64,000 nucleotides of DNA from Sinorhizobium arboris LMG 14919 (GCF_000427465.1 NZ_ATYB01000008.1:1178001-1242000), one strand, 5' to 3'. Counted from the first letter of the stretch, positions 55,306 to 64,000 are shown. Program-made: numbers and translations. The notes: a model not told the origin generated them from the sequence alone.

Positions 55306-55551
55306 GTGCCGATCAATGTCAACAACCCCGAGGCGGATGCCCTGACGCGCAAATTTGCGCACATGGCCGGGGTCAGCATCACCGAGGCGATCGTCATCGC
55401 CATGAAGGAGGCGATTGAGCGCCGGCGAAACCTGGAAACGCCGCTGCAGACTGCAAGAAGGCTCCGGGAGAAACACGGCATCGCGCTCAGCAATGCCGCG
55501 AGGAAACCGCTCCCGCGAGAGGCCTTTGACGCGATGTGGGACGAAAGCTGA
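55306..55551 (+). CDS. vapB: VapB-type antitoxin
   Basis: The 81-residue protein is of the VapB class that begins PINVNNPEADALTRKFAHMAGVSITEAIVIAMKEAIERRRN, a transcription-factor-like N terminus, with a C-terminal toxin-binding segment LPREAFDAMWDES. It should neutralise the VapC encoded one base downstream and repress the pair. The GTG at 55306 follows GGAGG at the right spacing; the ATG at 55294 is a possible longer start. The stop overlaps the toxin ATG. Confidence 0.88.
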   Translation: MPINVNNPEADALTRKFAHMAGVSITEAIVIAMKEAIERRRNLETPLQTARRLREKHGIALSNAARKPLPREAFDAMWDES

Positions 55552-55928
55552 TGTTCGTCGATGCATGTGCCATCATCGCGTTGCTGTCGGACGAACCGGA
55601 GGCTGGCCGCGTTTCCGACGCTATCGCGTCTTCGCCGAGCCCGATGACCTCCCCGGTTGCGGTACTCGAGGCTGCCCTTGGCCTTGCCCGCCCCGACAAA
55701 TTCAACCTCCCGGTCGATGCGGTCGAACCCGTTCTTCTCGAGTTTCTCGAAGAGCGCGGCATTGAGGTCCATGACCTGCCGCCGGCAAGAGAAACCACCC
55801 GCCTCGCGCTTTCCGCCGCACACCACCTCGGTGACTGCCTGCATTATGCCTGCGCCAAGTACCAGGGCGTACCGATCCTGGCCACTGACGACGAGTTTCG
55901 GCAGACCGATCTTGAGATCGTGCCCTGA
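55551..55928 (+). CDS. vapC: VapC-type PIN-domain ribonuclease toxin
   Basis: The 125-residue protein has a complete PIN domain: Asp4 (MFVDACAIIALLSDEPE), Glu40 (VLEAAL), Asp95 (HHLGDCLHYACAKYQGVPILATDDEF) and Asp113 form the Mg-dependent RNase site. It is expected to cleave RNA when VapB is degraded. Unlike the pair near lacE, all four acidic residues are present, so it should be functional. Gene order, overlap and operator are standard for vapBC. Confidence 0.92.
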   Translation: MFVDACAIIALLSDEPEAGRVSDAIASSPSPMTSPVAVLEAALGLARPDKFNLPVDAVEPVLLEFLEERGIEVHDLPPARETTRLALSAAHHLGDCLHYACAKYQGVPILATDDEFRQTDLEIVP

Positions 55929-56020
55929 GTAAAACAGTGGCTGGATCGAACGGGGCCAGCGCGTTTTCTATCGGAAGGCCCCCGCAATGCCCTGACGTTT
56001 CGGGCGTTCCGGGGCACCCT

Positions 56021-56656
56021 CTACGAAGTCTTTCCAAGAGCAGCCGGCTTCCACACCAGATCTCTGTCGGCCATAGCTGAAAGATCCACGGTTACCCGAA
56101 TGCCGCTCCTGATCCGCCGTCGTAAGATATCGGAGCGGTCTGGTTTCGTCCGAAGCAAAGCGTTCTGATGGAGTGCGCTCAACTGAGAACGCGAGATCCT
56201 TAGCTCCAAGGCAAGCAAGCGATCCAGGCGCGTGCTGCTCGGCAATGGAACCGAAAGCTCGATTTCCAAATGCTCCCAATCAGCGGCCTCGTTCAGCAGC
56301 TCCTTTCGGACCTCGAAATCGGAAAACTCATCAATCCTTTGCGACTTCCGCCTGAGCGCTTCGAGATTGAAAGTCTCCGCTCGAATCCAAGAGGGATCGT
56401 TGGATTGTAGCGCGTCGAGGACAGCCGGACTGATGTTGCGAACATTCCGGCGTTCGAATATTGGGCGGTTCCATGTCCTGTCACACGTCAGGCACTTGTA
56501 GATAAGCCATGCATCAAGCTTCCGACCATTGGCATTGAGCCTGATCTTGTTGCTGCTTTGGAAGGCTCTAAGGCCTCCGCAGCCGCTGCATGCGACCCAG
56601 GGCCGAGGTGGAATTACGGGAATGATGGTCCAGCGGACCTGAAGTGTATTGCACAT
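56021..56656 (-). CDS. DUF1062 family protein
   Basis: The 211-residue cytoplasmic protein has the DUF1062 layout: MCNTLQVRWTIIPVIPPRPWVACSGCGGLRAFQSSNKIRLNANGRKLDAWLIYKCLTCDRTWNRPIFERR. Two C-x-x-C pairs (CSGCGG and CLTCDR) probably bind zinc. The remainder is helical and charged (RIDEFSDFEVRKELLNEAADWEHLEIELSVPLPSS). The C-terminal part keeps LDRLLALELRISRSQLSALHQN, reminiscent of a helix-turn-helix. Function is unknown. The gene and its surroundings look lower in GC than the rest of the window, which suggests acquisition. It is isolated between vapBC and a gene-poor region. Confidence 0.75.
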   Translation of the reverse strand: MCNTLQVRWTIIPVIPPRPWVACSGCGGLRAFQSSNKIRLNANGRKLDAWLIYKCLTCDRTWNRPIFERRNVRNISPAVLDALQSNDPSWIRAETFNLEALRRKSQRIDEFSDFEVRKELLNEAADWEHLEIELSVPLPSSTRLDRLLALELRISRSQLSALHQNALLRTKPDRSDILRRRIRSGIRVTVDLSAMADRDLVWKPAALGKTS

Positions 56657-57277
56657 GCCGTCTTGGCCTTCCGTTCGGAAGTCCACCAAGATGGGAGCGT
56701 GAGAAAACCACTAGGGCACGGCATGGCGGCGTTCGGGGGTGAAGAGCTGAGACAGCGGGGCTGCACTTGGCACATTTAAACGATGCCAGACCGGTCTCAT
56801 GCCACCACCCGATGAACGCATTCATACCCCACCGGCTCTCGTCAGCCGGCGGCAGTACGGGTGAGAAATGGATTGAGACCGGTATTTACTTAGGCAAAGC
56901 GGACCTCTGCATGCCAACGCTCTTCACCAGAGCGATAACAAATGATCCGCTTCGGTTGGAGCCCTCATTACGCCAGACCCGACAAAGATGTCGCTTGCTG
57001 CATTTTTGCAACTCTGCGATGTGATCGGACCATGTAGCGCACTCGTTTTCCGCCTTCGAGGGCTGCGTCCACGGCGTGCAGGAATGGCCGCCTTAAAGCC
57101 CTTCCAGGAAACATGTTTAACGGTTTCCGTCCGGAAGTGCGTCGAGTCAAATGCTCTGCAGCGCCGCATCTAGCAGACGGGCAAGGATCGTTGTGGCACT
57201 TTGATCTGCTGCATGTTTTTGCCCTTTGATCGACCAGGATTAAAGAAAGCGCGCAGGAGGTCTTCTTTGCCTCTCCC
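56657..57277. other. 620-base stretch without a supported gene; contains dispersed repeat sequence
   Basis: No frame in this stretch has a ribosome-binding site, a conserved motif or a codon pattern like the neighbours. Near 57160-57240 it carries CTGCAGCGCCGC, GGCACTTTGATCTGCTGCATGTTTTT and TTAAAGAAA. The CTTTGATCTGCTG part (57199-57211) is shared with 35250-35262, marking a dispersed element. The region looks lower in GC, as does the DUF1062 gene beside it. Confidence 0.5.
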
Positions 57278-58264
57278 TCAGCCCTCGCCGACGGTAAATG
57301 TCGGTGCTTCTGCCGGTTCGGAGCCGCGATAGTGGCTTGGCGGCAGGCCGATCACACGCTTGAAGGCGCGGCTGAACGAGGCCTCCGAATCGTAGCCGAG
57401 GCGGCGCGCGACGACGGAGATGCGCATGCGGTCGCGGGTCAGCCATTGCCGTGCCTGGTGCATGCGCACCTGTGTGAGGTAACGGGCCGGCGTCTCGCCG
57501 ACCACGGCGGCGAACTGCTGGGCGAAGCCGGAGCGCGAGGCGCCCATGAGCTTGGCGAGGGAATCGACTGACCAGGCTTTCTCCGGGTCGAGGTGCATGG
57601 CCGCGATGACGCGGCCGAGTCCTGGGTGGCGGACCGCCGCCACCCAGCCGTTGGTATTGCCGCATCCGTGCTCCACCCAGGAGCGGATGATGAGCGCCGC
57701 AAGCACGTCGGCGAGCCGCGCCAGCACGCCGCCGGAGCCGACGCGGCTGGCGCCGACTTCCCGCGCCATGGCGTCGAGCATGTGCGGGATCGCCGGCTCG
57801 CTGGCCGTCAGCGCGTCGATGCGCATCACGTCGGGCATCATGCGCAGCAACGGATGCATGGCATCCATGTTGAACCGCAGGCTGCCGCAGAAAAGGATGG
57901 TGGTCTCACCGCGCCCGCCCCCGCAGACATCGTAGACGCGATGGCATACCTTCTGGACCGAGTAGGCTTCGAGCGGCGACAGCTTCTCGCCGGGCGCGCT
58001 CGCCAGCGCATGCGCGCCGCCGCGCGGCAAAAGCACCGCATCGCCGCGCTTCAGTTCGATCCAGTCTCCGTCGGCTACCCGCAGCCAGCAGTCTCCGCAG
58101 ATGAAGTGGAAGCGCGCCGCCTCCTGCGCCGGAAATGAAATTCCCCAGGGCGCGGTCAATTCGCAACGGACGTAATCGACGCCGTCGAGGCGCAATCCGC
58201 GCAGGAGTTCGCTGAGAAAATCCTCCGAAGCGGAAGGCGAAGTTTTGGACGAATGATCAAGCAT
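57278..58264 (-). CDS. AraC-family regulator with cupin sensing domain
   Basis: The 328-residue protein has an N-terminal cupin of the AraC_binding_2/cupin_6 type (FHFICGDCWLRVADGDWIELKRGDAVLLPRGGAHALAS, VCGGGRGETTILFCGSLRFN) and two C-terminal helix-turn-helix motifs (WSVDSLAKLMGASRSGFAQQFAAVVGETPARYLTQVRMHQAR and ISVVARRLGYDSEASFSRAFKRVIGLPPSHYR). Such regulators usually control the adjacent divergent gene, here an MFS exporter starting 76 bases away. The ATG at 58264 is preferred; an ATG at 58300 would add 12 residues. The inducer is unknown. Confidence 0.88.
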   Translation of the reverse strand: MLDHSSKTSPSASEDFLSELLRGLRLDGVDYVRCELTAPWGISFPAQEAARFHFICGDCWLRVADGDWIELKRGDAVLLPRGGAHALASAPGEKLSPLEAYSVQKVCHRVYDVCGGGRGETTILFCGSLRFNMDAMHPLLRMMPDVMRIDALTASEPAIPHMLDAMAREVGASRVGSGGVLARLADVLAALIIRSWVEHGCGNTNGWVAAVRHPGLGRVIAAMHLDPEKAWSVDSLAKLMGASRSGFAQQFAAVVGETPARYLTQVRMHQARQWLTRDRMRISVVARRLGYDSEASFSRAFKRVIGLPPSHYRGSEPAEAPTFTVGEG

Positions 58265-58340
58265 TGCGGAATTTCTAGCATGGAATGTCCAGGGCGTCAC
58301 GCCTTATCTAAGCCGGACCCCTCTCAAGGAGACCGCTCTT

Positions 58341-59546
58341 ATGACAGATTCAGCGACCACCCTGGACGCCAGTTTCATACCGGAAAGCGAGGAGCGCATC
58401 GATCCGGCATGGGCCGGGGTCGGCTCCCTCGCGCTTGGCGTGTTCGGCCTCGTCACCGCAGAATTCCTCCCCGTCAGCATTCTGACGCCGATGGCCGCCG
58501 ATCTCGGGATCAGCACGGGCACGGCCGGCCAGGCGGTGACGGCGACAGCCGTCGTCGGCGCGGTCGCCGGGCTGACGATCGCCATTGCCACGCGCCGGTT
58601 CGACCGCCGGCTCGTGCTTTGGGGCTTCACCCTGGCGCTGATCGCCTCCAGCCTGCTTGCGGCTTGCGCCACCAATCTCGCCATGCTCCTTGCCGCACGC
58701 GTCGTCCTCGGCATCGGGCTCGGCGGCTTCTGGTCGATGATGGCGGCAATCGCCTTGCGACTCGTGCCGATGTCGCTGGTGCCGCGCGCCATGTCGATCG
58801 TCTTCACCGGCGTCTCGGTGGCAACCGTCTGCGCGGCACCCATAGGCGCCTATATCGGCGATCTCTGGGGCTGGCGCGCCGCATTCCTGATGGCCGCGGC
58901 GGTCGGTGCCGTAACGCTGATCGTGCAAATGGCGACCATACCGCGGCTGCCGCCGCAATCGGCCCCCAGCCTGAAGCTCCTCTTCGACCTCATGCGCGTG
59001 CCGAGCATCCGCATCGGGATCATCACTGTTCTGCTTTTTGTCTCGGGCCATTTCGCCGGCTTCACCTATGTGCGCCCGTTCCTCGAAAACGTCCCGGAGT
59101 TCGGGATCGAGGCGATCTCGCTGATCCTGCTGGCTTACGGCATCGGCGGCTTCTTCGGCAATCTCGCCGGCGGGCTCATCATCGAACGCAGCATCACGGC
59201 GGCCGTCAGCATCGGAACGCTGCTCATCGCGGCGATGGCGTTTGCCCTCGTGACCTTCGGTTCGCTCGATGTCGTGTCGGCCGTGGCGGTGACCGTCTGG
59301 GGCTTCGCATTCGGGGCGCTGCCGGTCGCCGTCCAGACCTGGATGGTGCGAGCCGCGCCCGACCATGCGGAAAGCACGGGCGGCCTCATCGTCGCGACCT
59401 TCCAGGTCGGCATCGCCAGCGGCGCCGTCCTTGGCGGGCTCTTCGTGGACGGCTTCGGCCCGCTCGGCGCCATCACCTATTGCTCCGCAGCGACGCTCGC
59501 GAGCGGGCTCTATGTCATGGCCACGCGGCGCAGCATAGCGGTCTGA
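58341..59546 (+). CDS. MFS transporter, NepI/AraJ-like exporter
   Basis: The 401-residue inner-membrane protein has 12 predicted helices. The first helix FGLVTAEFLPVSILTPMAADLGISTGTAGQAVTATAVVGA is characteristic of the DHA1 drug/nucleoside exporters related to NepI and YdhP. Loop 2-3 motif A is weak (TRRFDRRLVLW), and helix 5 has APIGAYIGDLWGWRAAFLM. It probably exports a small hydrophobic or nucleoside-like compound. It is divergent from the AraC regulator, its likely controller. It starts with ATG at 58341 after a CAAGGAGA site. Confidence 0.88.
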   Translation: MTDSATTLDASFIPESEERIDPAWAGVGSLALGVFGLVTAEFLPVSILTPMAADLGISTGTAGQAVTATAVVGAVAGLTIAIATRRFDRRLVLWGFTLALIASSLLAACATNLAMLLAARVVLGIGLGGFWSMMAAIALRLVPMSLVPRAMSIVFTGVSVATVCAAPIGAYIGDLWGWRAAFLMAAAVGAVTLIVQMATIPRLPPQSAPSLKLLFDLMRVPSIRIGIITVLLFVSGHFAGFTYVRPFLENVPEFGIEAISLILLAYGIGGFFGNLAGGLIIERSITAAVSIGTLLIAAMAFALVTFGSLDVVSAVAVTVWGFAFGALPVAVQTWMVRAAPDHAESTGGLIVATFQVGIASGAVLGGLFVDGFGPLGAITYCSAATLASGLYVMATRRSIAV

Positions 59547-59570
59547 TTGCCGCCGGGTCGCGGCATCGTC

Positions 59571-60665
59571 TCAACGCCGTTCGGGAAAGAGCGCTATAAG
59601 CCCTTCCGGTGAGGGCGTGGCGATACCGCGCTCAGTGATGAGACCGGTGATCAGGCGCGCGGGCGTCACGTCGAAGGCGGGATTTGCCGCGGGACTGCCC
59701 TCCGGCGAGATGCGCACACTGGCGATGGAGCCGTCGAAGGCGCGTCCCTGCACGAAGCTCACCTCGTCGCCGGGCCGTTCCTCGATCGGAATTTCCTTGA
59801 CCCCGTCATGGACCGTCCAGTCGATCGTGGGTGACGGCAGGGCGACATAGAAGGGCACGCCGTTGTCCCGTGCGGCGAGTGCCTTGAGGTAGGTGCCGAT
59901 CTTGTTGCAGACGTCGCCATTGGCCGTGGTGCGGTCGGTGCCGACGATCACCATGTCCACGTCGCCGTGTTGCATGAGATGCCCGCCGGCATTGTCGACG
60001 ATCAACGTGTGCGGCACGCCATGGCTGCTCATCTCCCAGGCGGTGAGATAGGCGCCCTGGTTGCGCGGCCGCGTCTCGTCGACATAGACGTGCACCGGTA
60101 TGCCTTCCTCGACCGCCATGTAGATCGGCGCCGTCGCGGTTCCGTAATCGACGGTCGCCAGCCAGCCGGCATTGCAGTGGGTGAGGATGCGAACCGGCTC
60201 GCCCGGCTTCTTCTCTGCGGCGATTTCGCGGATGACCTTGAGACCGTTCGCGCCGATAGCCCGGTTGAGTTTGACGTCCTCTTCCGCGATTTCCGCGGCG
60301 CGCTCGTAGGCGGCGTCCGCGCGTTCTGCTTCCGGCAGCGGGCGCAGATGGTCCCGCATTGCGTCGAGGGCCCAACGCAGGTTGATGGCGGTCGGTCGCG
60401 TTTCGTGAAGCTCGTCCCAGACGGCATCAAGATGCGTATTCGATGGGTTCTTCGCCATGGCGATGGCAACGCCGTAGGCGGCGGTGACGCCGATCAGCGG
60501 CGCGCCGCGCACCCACATGTCGCTGATGGCGAGGGCCACGTCGGCGACAGTCTTCAGCGTCACGACACGCAAGTCGTGCGGCAGCCAGCGCTGGTCGATG
60601 ATGTCGATGGAGCGGCCATCCTCGTTGAGCCAGATCGTGTGGTAATGACGTTCTCCGACTTTCAC
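59571..60665 (-). CDS. mtnA: S-methyl-5-thioribose-1-phosphate isomerase
   Basis: The 364-residue enzyme converts methylthioribose-1-phosphate to methylthioribulose-1-phosphate in methionine salvage. It has the eIF2B-like fold with [32 protein letters not shown] (catalytic Cys) and [26 protein letters not shown] (catalytic Asp). [18 protein letters not shown] closes the domain. It overlaps the stop-start junction with mtnK by 4 bases, mtnK being upstream, so the kinase and isomerase are made from one message. The later salvage enzymes are not in the window. Confidence 0.96.
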   Translation of the reverse strand: MKVGERHYHTIWLNEDGRSIDIIDQRWLPHDLRVVTLKTVADVALAISDMWVRGAPLIGVTAAYGVAIAMAKNPSNTHLDAVWDELHETRPTAINLRWALDAMRDHLRPLPEAERADAAYERAAEIAEEDVKLNRAIGANGLKVIREIAAEKKPGEPVRILTHCNAGWLATVDYGTATAPIYMAVEEGIPVHVYVDETRPRNQGAYLTAWEMSSHGVPHTLIVDNAGGHLMQHGDVDMVIVGTDRTTANGDVCNKIGTYLKALAARDNGVPFYVALPSPTIDWTVHDGVKEIPIEERPGDEVSFVQGRAFDGSIASVRISPEGSPAANPAFDVTPARLITGLITERGIATPSPEGLIALFPERR

Positions 60666-61933
60666 GCGAGTGTCTCCTTCTGAAGCCGCTCCGCCGTGGC
60701 GCGGATATCCCTGAGGCTGTGGATGCGATGCCGGTTGACGGCGAGATGACGTCCGAGCTTCAACGCCTTGCTTTCGCAGGCGGCGCGGCGGTCGGGATCG
60801 GCAATCGTTTCGAAATCGGCATTGTGGGCGAGGCCGAGAATGCGGCGGTGGATCTCAATTCCGGCAAAGCCCAGCATCTCGCGCCAGATCTCGTCGATGA
60901 CGATGTTGAGCGCCTGCTCGGCGCCGAGCGGGTCGTTCCTGTCCTCGAAAACGCGCGCCTGATAGAGGATGCCCATGCGCTCGGTCCGCCAGAGTCGGGC
61001 GAATTCCGAGCGGAACGTTTCCCAGATCGTTTCGATCGTCTCGAGCAGATAGGCGCGCATGCTGTTGCGCGCGCCGGTCGCGCCCTCCTGGCCGCTCTGC
61101 GAGAAGTAGCTCATCCAGAAATTGGCGAGGAGCATGCCGACGTCGAAGCTGATCGGTCCGTAGAAGGCGAACTCTGGGTCTATGACGCGGGTCTCAGCGT
61201 CCGTGACCATCACCGAGCCGGTATGCAGGTCGCCGTGGCAGAGCGTTTCCGCCTTGGCGGAGAAGAGATGCTTCAGCCGCTGCGCCTCGACCTTGAGATC
61301 GCGGTCGGAGCGAAGCTCCTTCACGATCGGGTCGAGCTGCGGCGCGGTGTGGCGATTGAGTTCGGCTTCGAAATAAGGGTCGGAAAAGACAAGGTTTTCC
61401 GTGATGTCGCACAGCTCGACATTGTCGGCAAAGAGCGCCAGGTCCGCTTTCTTTTCGCGTGTCGCCATGGAAAGGTCCGAACCGCGGAAAAGCGTGCGGG
61501 CGGCAAAAAGGCCGAGATCGCAGCCTATATTGGGCAGTTCGCGTCCATCGATCAGCGCGCGACGCAGGATGACGTGCGGCGTCAGATACTCCATGACGAT
61601 CAGCGCCTGCGTCTCGTCGAAGAAGAAGATCTCCGGCACCATACCGGGAGCACGCGCAGCCTGGCGCACCAGCGCGTGGTACTCGAAGAAGGAGCGTTTC
61701 AGAGGCAGCGGCCAGCTCTCGCCGACAAGGCGCACATAGGGCAGGGCCTGCTTGACGACCGCCGTGCCCTTGCTGCCCGTGACGATGAACACGAGGTTGA
61801 GATTGCCGTCGCCGACCTCCTGGACGGTCCAGCGCGAGGCGTCCTCGCCGATCTTCTCCCTGAGCGCGGAATTGCCGCCGAGCCGGTGCGGCAGTGTCTC
61901 GGCGCTGAGCGCCTCGAAGACTTGCTTGTCCAT
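60662..61933 (-). CDS. mtnK: 5-methylthioribose kinase
   Basis: The 423-residue enzyme phosphorylates methylthioribose with ATP. It is a member of the aminoglycoside-phosphotransferase-like fold with [12 protein letters not shown] (nucleotide loop), [10 protein letters not shown] (Lys), the catalytic loop [12 protein letters not shown] and the metal-binding [17 protein letters not shown]. Use of MtnK means the cell handles free methylthioribose, from nucleosidase action on methylthioadenosine or from uptake. It heads an operon with mtnA and is divergent from a ribose-type ABC transporter, which may import the substrate. Confidence 0.96.
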   Translation of the reverse strand: MDKQVFEALSAETLPHRLGGNSALREKIGEDASRWTVQEVGDGNLNLVFIVTGSKGTAVVKQALPYVRLVGESWPLPLKRSFFEYHALVRQAARAPGMVPEIFFFDETQALIVMEYLTPHVILRRALIDGRELPNIGCDLGLFAARTLFRGSDLSMATREKKADLALFADNVELCDITENLVFSDPYFEAELNRHTAPQLDPIVKELRSDRDLKVEAQRLKHLFSAKAETLCHGDLHTGSVMVTDAETRVIDPEFAFYGPISFDVGMLLANFWMSYFSQSGQEGATGARNSMRAYLLETIETIWETFRSEFARLWRTERMGILYQARVFEDRNDPLGAEQALNIVIDEIWREMLGFAGIEIHRRILGLAHNADFETIADPDRRAACESKALKLGRHLAVNRHRIHSLRDIRATAERLQKETLA

Positions 61934-62002
61934 ATCCTCCTCCTGCGCATGCCGCGGCCTCCACCGCTCGCCATGGCACAGCTAAGGCATCATTCTGTCA
62001 AA

Positions 62003-62019
62003 TGTCAATGGCCTTGACA
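62003..62019. promoter_or_regulatory. Operator-like inverted repeat between mtnK and the ABC operon
   Basis: TGTCAA-TGGCC-TTGACA is a perfect six-base dyad in the 129-base gap between the divergent mtnK and ABC genes. An extra TGTCAA lies just beside it (61996-62001). It is placed to control both operons. No regulator gene is adjacent within the window. Confidence 0.5.
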
Positions 62020-62062
62020 ATTGATGAAAGCCTATCCTAACGTGCAGCGTCGGGAGGAGACA

Positions 62063-63586
62063 ATGAGCGGACAGGCAGTGTTTCGCATCGAGGGCGTGCG
62101 CAAATCCTTTGGACCAGTGCAGGTCCTCCGGGGGGTGGATCTCGATCTTAAGGCCGGGGCGGTAACCATTTTGATGGGTGCCAACGGCGCCGGAAAATCC
62201 ACCCTCGTGCGCATTCTCTCCGGCGTCTATGCGCGCGACTCCGGCGCGATCACGCTTGCGGATGCAGCTTTCGAGCCGGTGACGCCTGCCGAGGCGATCC
62301 GCGCCGGCGTCGTCACCGTGCACCAGAACATCAATGACGGAGTCGTCGCCGACCTCGACGTCGCAACCAATCTGACGTTCGACCGGCTGAACGGGCGTGG
62401 CTCGCGGTTCTTCTTCAATCCGCGCCGCGTCCGGCGTGAGGCGGCAGCGGTCGCCGCCCATATGGGGCTCTCCATCGATCTTGCCGCCAACGTCAACGAC
62501 CTGACGCTTGCCGACCGGCAGATGGTGGCGATTGCCCGCGCGATGTCGCATGAGCCGAAGGTGCTGATCCTCGACGAGCCGACGTCCTCCCTCTCGAGCG
62601 CCGAAGCGGACCGCCTCTTCGATCTCGTCGACCGGCTAAAGGCGCGCGGCGTCGCCATTCTCTATATCTCGCACCGCATGTCGGATATCCGCCGCCTCGC
62701 CGACCGCATCGTCTCGCTCCGTGATGGCCGGATCACGGGTCGTTTTGAGGGGCCCGATCTCGACTACGAGGGCGCCGTCGACGCGATGCTGGGCCGCAAG
62801 GTCTCGGCGGGCAAAATCGCGGTGCGCAAGGCCGGCGGGCCGATTTTCAAGGTGCGCAGCCTGAAGCTCTCCGACCATGCGCGGCCTTTCGATTTCGATC
62901 TCCTCGATGGCGAGATTGTCGCGGTCACCGGCTTGGTGGGGGTCGGCAAGACGGCGCTTGCCGAAACGCTGTTTGGAGCGCGCTTCCCGGTGGCCGGCGA
63001 AATGACCCTTGACGGCTTGCGCTATGCCCCGAAGACAACCGGTCAGGCGATTGCGCGCGGTGTTTTCCTCGTTGCGAAGGATCGCGCCGAAAGCGGCATC
63101 GTGCCCGATTTCAACCTCTACGAGAACATCAGCCTGCCGTTCCTGAGCAGGCTCTCCCGCTTCGGCATCTCGAGCCGCAGGGCCGAAAGGGCCAAGGCGC
63201 GCGGGCAGATCACCTCGCTCGGAGTCATCTGCCGGAACGAACGTGACGAGATGCAGACACTTTCAGGCGGAAACCAGCAGAAGGTGATGGTCGGACGCTG
63301 GCTCTGCGAACCTTCGCGTTTGCTCATCCTCGACGAGCCGTTCCAGGGCGTCGACATCGCCGCCCGCCGGGACATCGGCCACAAGCTGCGCATCTCGGCC
63401 GCGGGCCGTTCCACCATCCTCTTCCTGACCGAACTCGACGAAGCGTTCGAGGTCGCCGACCGCATCCTCGTCATGTCGGAGCAGACCATCGTCGGCGAAC
63501 ATCGAAACTCTGAAGTCGATGTCGAGCGCCTGCTGTCGCAGATCGCCGGTCAATCCCATCAGCAGGTCATGCATCATGAGCAGTGA
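62063..63586 (+). CDS. Ribose-type ABC transporter ATPase, two domains (RbsA family)
   Basis: The 507-residue protein has two ABC domains. The first has Walker A GANGAGKST, a signature-like LTLADRQMVAIARAM and VLILDEPTSSLS. The second has a degenerate Walker A (GLVGVGKTA), the signature LSGGNQQKVMVGRWL and LLILDEPFQGVD, as is normal for RbsA and relatives. It powers import through the permease that overlaps its 3' end. ATG at 62063 follows GGGAGGAGA. Facing mtnK-mtnA, it probably carries methylthioribose or a nucleoside; sugar import in general is certain, the substrate is inferred. Confidence 0.9.
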   Translation: MSGQAVFRIEGVRKSFGPVQVLRGVDLDLKAGAVTILMGANGAGKSTLVRILSGVYARDSGAITLADAAFEPVTPAEAIRAGVVTVHQNINDGVVADLDVATNLTFDRLNGRGSRFFFNPRRVRREAAAVAAHMGLSIDLAANVNDLTLADRQMVAIARAMSHEPKVLILDEPTSSLSSAEADRLFDLVDRLKARGVAILYISHRMSDIRRLADRIVSLRDGRITGRFEGPDLDYEGAVDAMLGRKVSAGKIAVRKAGGPIFKVRSLKLSDHARPFDFDLLDGEIVAVTGLVGVGKTALAETLFGARFPVAGEMTLDGLRYAPKTTGQAIARGVFLVAKDRAESGIVPDFNLYENISLPFLSRLSRFGISSRRAERAKARGQITSLGVICRNERDEMQTLSGGNQQKVMVGRWLCEPSRLLILDEPFQGVDIAARRDIGHKLRISAAGRSTILFLTELDEAFEVADRILVMSEQTIVGEHRNSEVDVERLLSQIAGQSHQQVMHHEQ

Positions 63587-64000
63587 ACAGAGCAAACCCG
63601 CCGCAGCCCCCGTACTTCCAGGCACGTGGGGCATCAGGGAAACCGCGATCAAGTACGGCTTCCTCATGCTGCTCGCCGGCATGGTTCTTTATTTCTCGCT
63701 CGTAACCGGAGGTTTTGCCTCCCCTCAAAGCGCCGTCTTCATTTTGCAATCCGTGTCGATAACCGGCATTCTCGCCCTCGGCGTGACGGCGACGCTTGTC
63801 GTCGGTGGGTTCGACCTCTCCATAGGCTCGGTCGCCACCACCGCGATGATGGCTTCCTCCTATGTCATGGTGGTGATGGGGGGCGACGCGCTTACGGCGG
63901 CGCTCGTCTGTCTTGCCGTCGGCGCGCTCGTTGGCCTGATCAACGGCTTCATCATCGTCTACATGCGCGTTCCGGACCTTCTGGCTACCCTCGGCATGAT
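63576..64000 (+). CDS. Ribose-type ABC transporter permease (N-terminal part, cut by window edge)
   Basis: An ATG at 63576, overlapping the ATPase gene by 11 bases, opens a frame that is still open at the window end after 141 codons. It reads MSSEQSKPAAAPVLPGTWG, then the first helix YGFLMLLAGMVLYFSLVTGGF, then GILALGVTATLVVGGFDLSIGSVATTAMM and LVGLINGFIIVYMRVPDLLATLGM. The GGFDLSIGS motif is diagnostic of RbsC-type permeases. In this family a second permease or the binding protein would be expected beyond the window. Confidence 0.92.
   Translation, partial: MSSEQSKPAAAPVLPGTWGIRETAIKYGFLMLLAGMVLYFSLVTGGFASPQSAVFILQSVSITGILALGVTATLVVGGFDLSIGSVATTAMMASSYVMVVMGGDALTAALVCLAVGALVGLINGFIIVYMRVPDLLATLGM

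Noticed and set aside
56767..57173. Short frames in the gene-poor region after the DUF1062 gene
   Set aside because: No ribosome-binding site, no motif and overlap with repeat sequence; coding is not supported.
57194..57212. TGGCAC...GCTGC as a sigma-54 promoter
   Set aside because: Distance and -12 element (TTGC) do not fit, no gene follows at a sensible distance, and the sequence belongs to a dispersed repeat.

Overview
The window reads as a GC-rich alphaproteobacterial replicon of the Sinorhizobium/Ensifer type, most probably the pSymB megaplasmid or chromid of S. meliloti or a close relative. The reasons are the gene order agpT-agaL1-agpABCD-agaL2 beside lacR-lacEFGZK, a complete paa block, a large-subunit katC, the RIME-type palindromic repeats, and three matches to the alphaproteobacterial general-stress promoter (GGAAC-N18-TT). 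Assignment to a species is from memory of gene content and was not searched. No rRNA, tRNA, insertion sequence, CRISPR array or replication origin was recognised.

Layout. 1-3.1 kb: end of a ribose-type ABC operon (permease, ATPase, aldolase-like protein, PfkB kinase). 3.3-15.9 kb: a stress and detoxification block with an epimerase/VKOR/SPW membrane fusion, a ZIP metal transporter preceded by a possible 33-codon gene, a secreted hydrolase with a divergent LysR regulator, an ATP-dependent DNA ligase, catalase katC, a flavin-binding PNPOx-like protein, a glutathione transferase with its LysR regulator, and proC. 15.9-24.0 kb: the beta-galactoside (lac) operon and LacR, with a decayed vapBC pair wedged between lacE and lacR. 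24.1-34.4 kb: the alpha-galactoside regulon (agpT, agaL1, agpABCD, agaL2). 34.7-45.2 kb: a DUF992 protein, then phenylacetate degradation (paaX, paaABCDE, paaZ, a thioesterase, divergent paaG and a hydroxyacyl-CoA dehydrogenase). 45.3-47.7 kb: the carboxyspermidine polyamine pathway. 47.8-55.2 kb: a LacI-controlled ABC operon around a cytoplasmic GH127 beta-L-arabinofuranosidase. 55.3-57.3 kb: an intact vapBC, a DUF1062 gene and a gene-poor stretch with repeats. 57.3-59.5 kb: an AraC regulator and a divergent MFS exporter. 59.6-64 kb: mtnK-mtnA facing a second ribose-type ABC operon that runs off the window.

How the genes fit together. Most of the window is uptake plus intracellular hydrolysis of plant-derived compounds: alpha-galactosides, beta-galactosides, probably beta-arabinosides, phenylacetate and probably methylthioribose. 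Each module carries its own regulator and, in several cases, a visible operator. The left third looks like a stress module. The same promoter spacing precedes katC, the fusion gene and the ZIP transporter, and the DNA ligase lies 25 bases behind katC, so peroxide defence and DNA repair may be expressed together.

Most worth checking: the three-gene promoter pattern, the small ORF ahead of the ZIP gene, the three-domain fusion with a lone CxxC, the shared operator-like sequence in two paa promoters, the CTG start of the arabinoside regulator, and RNA hairpins or palindromic repeats directly after all three solute-binding-protein genes.
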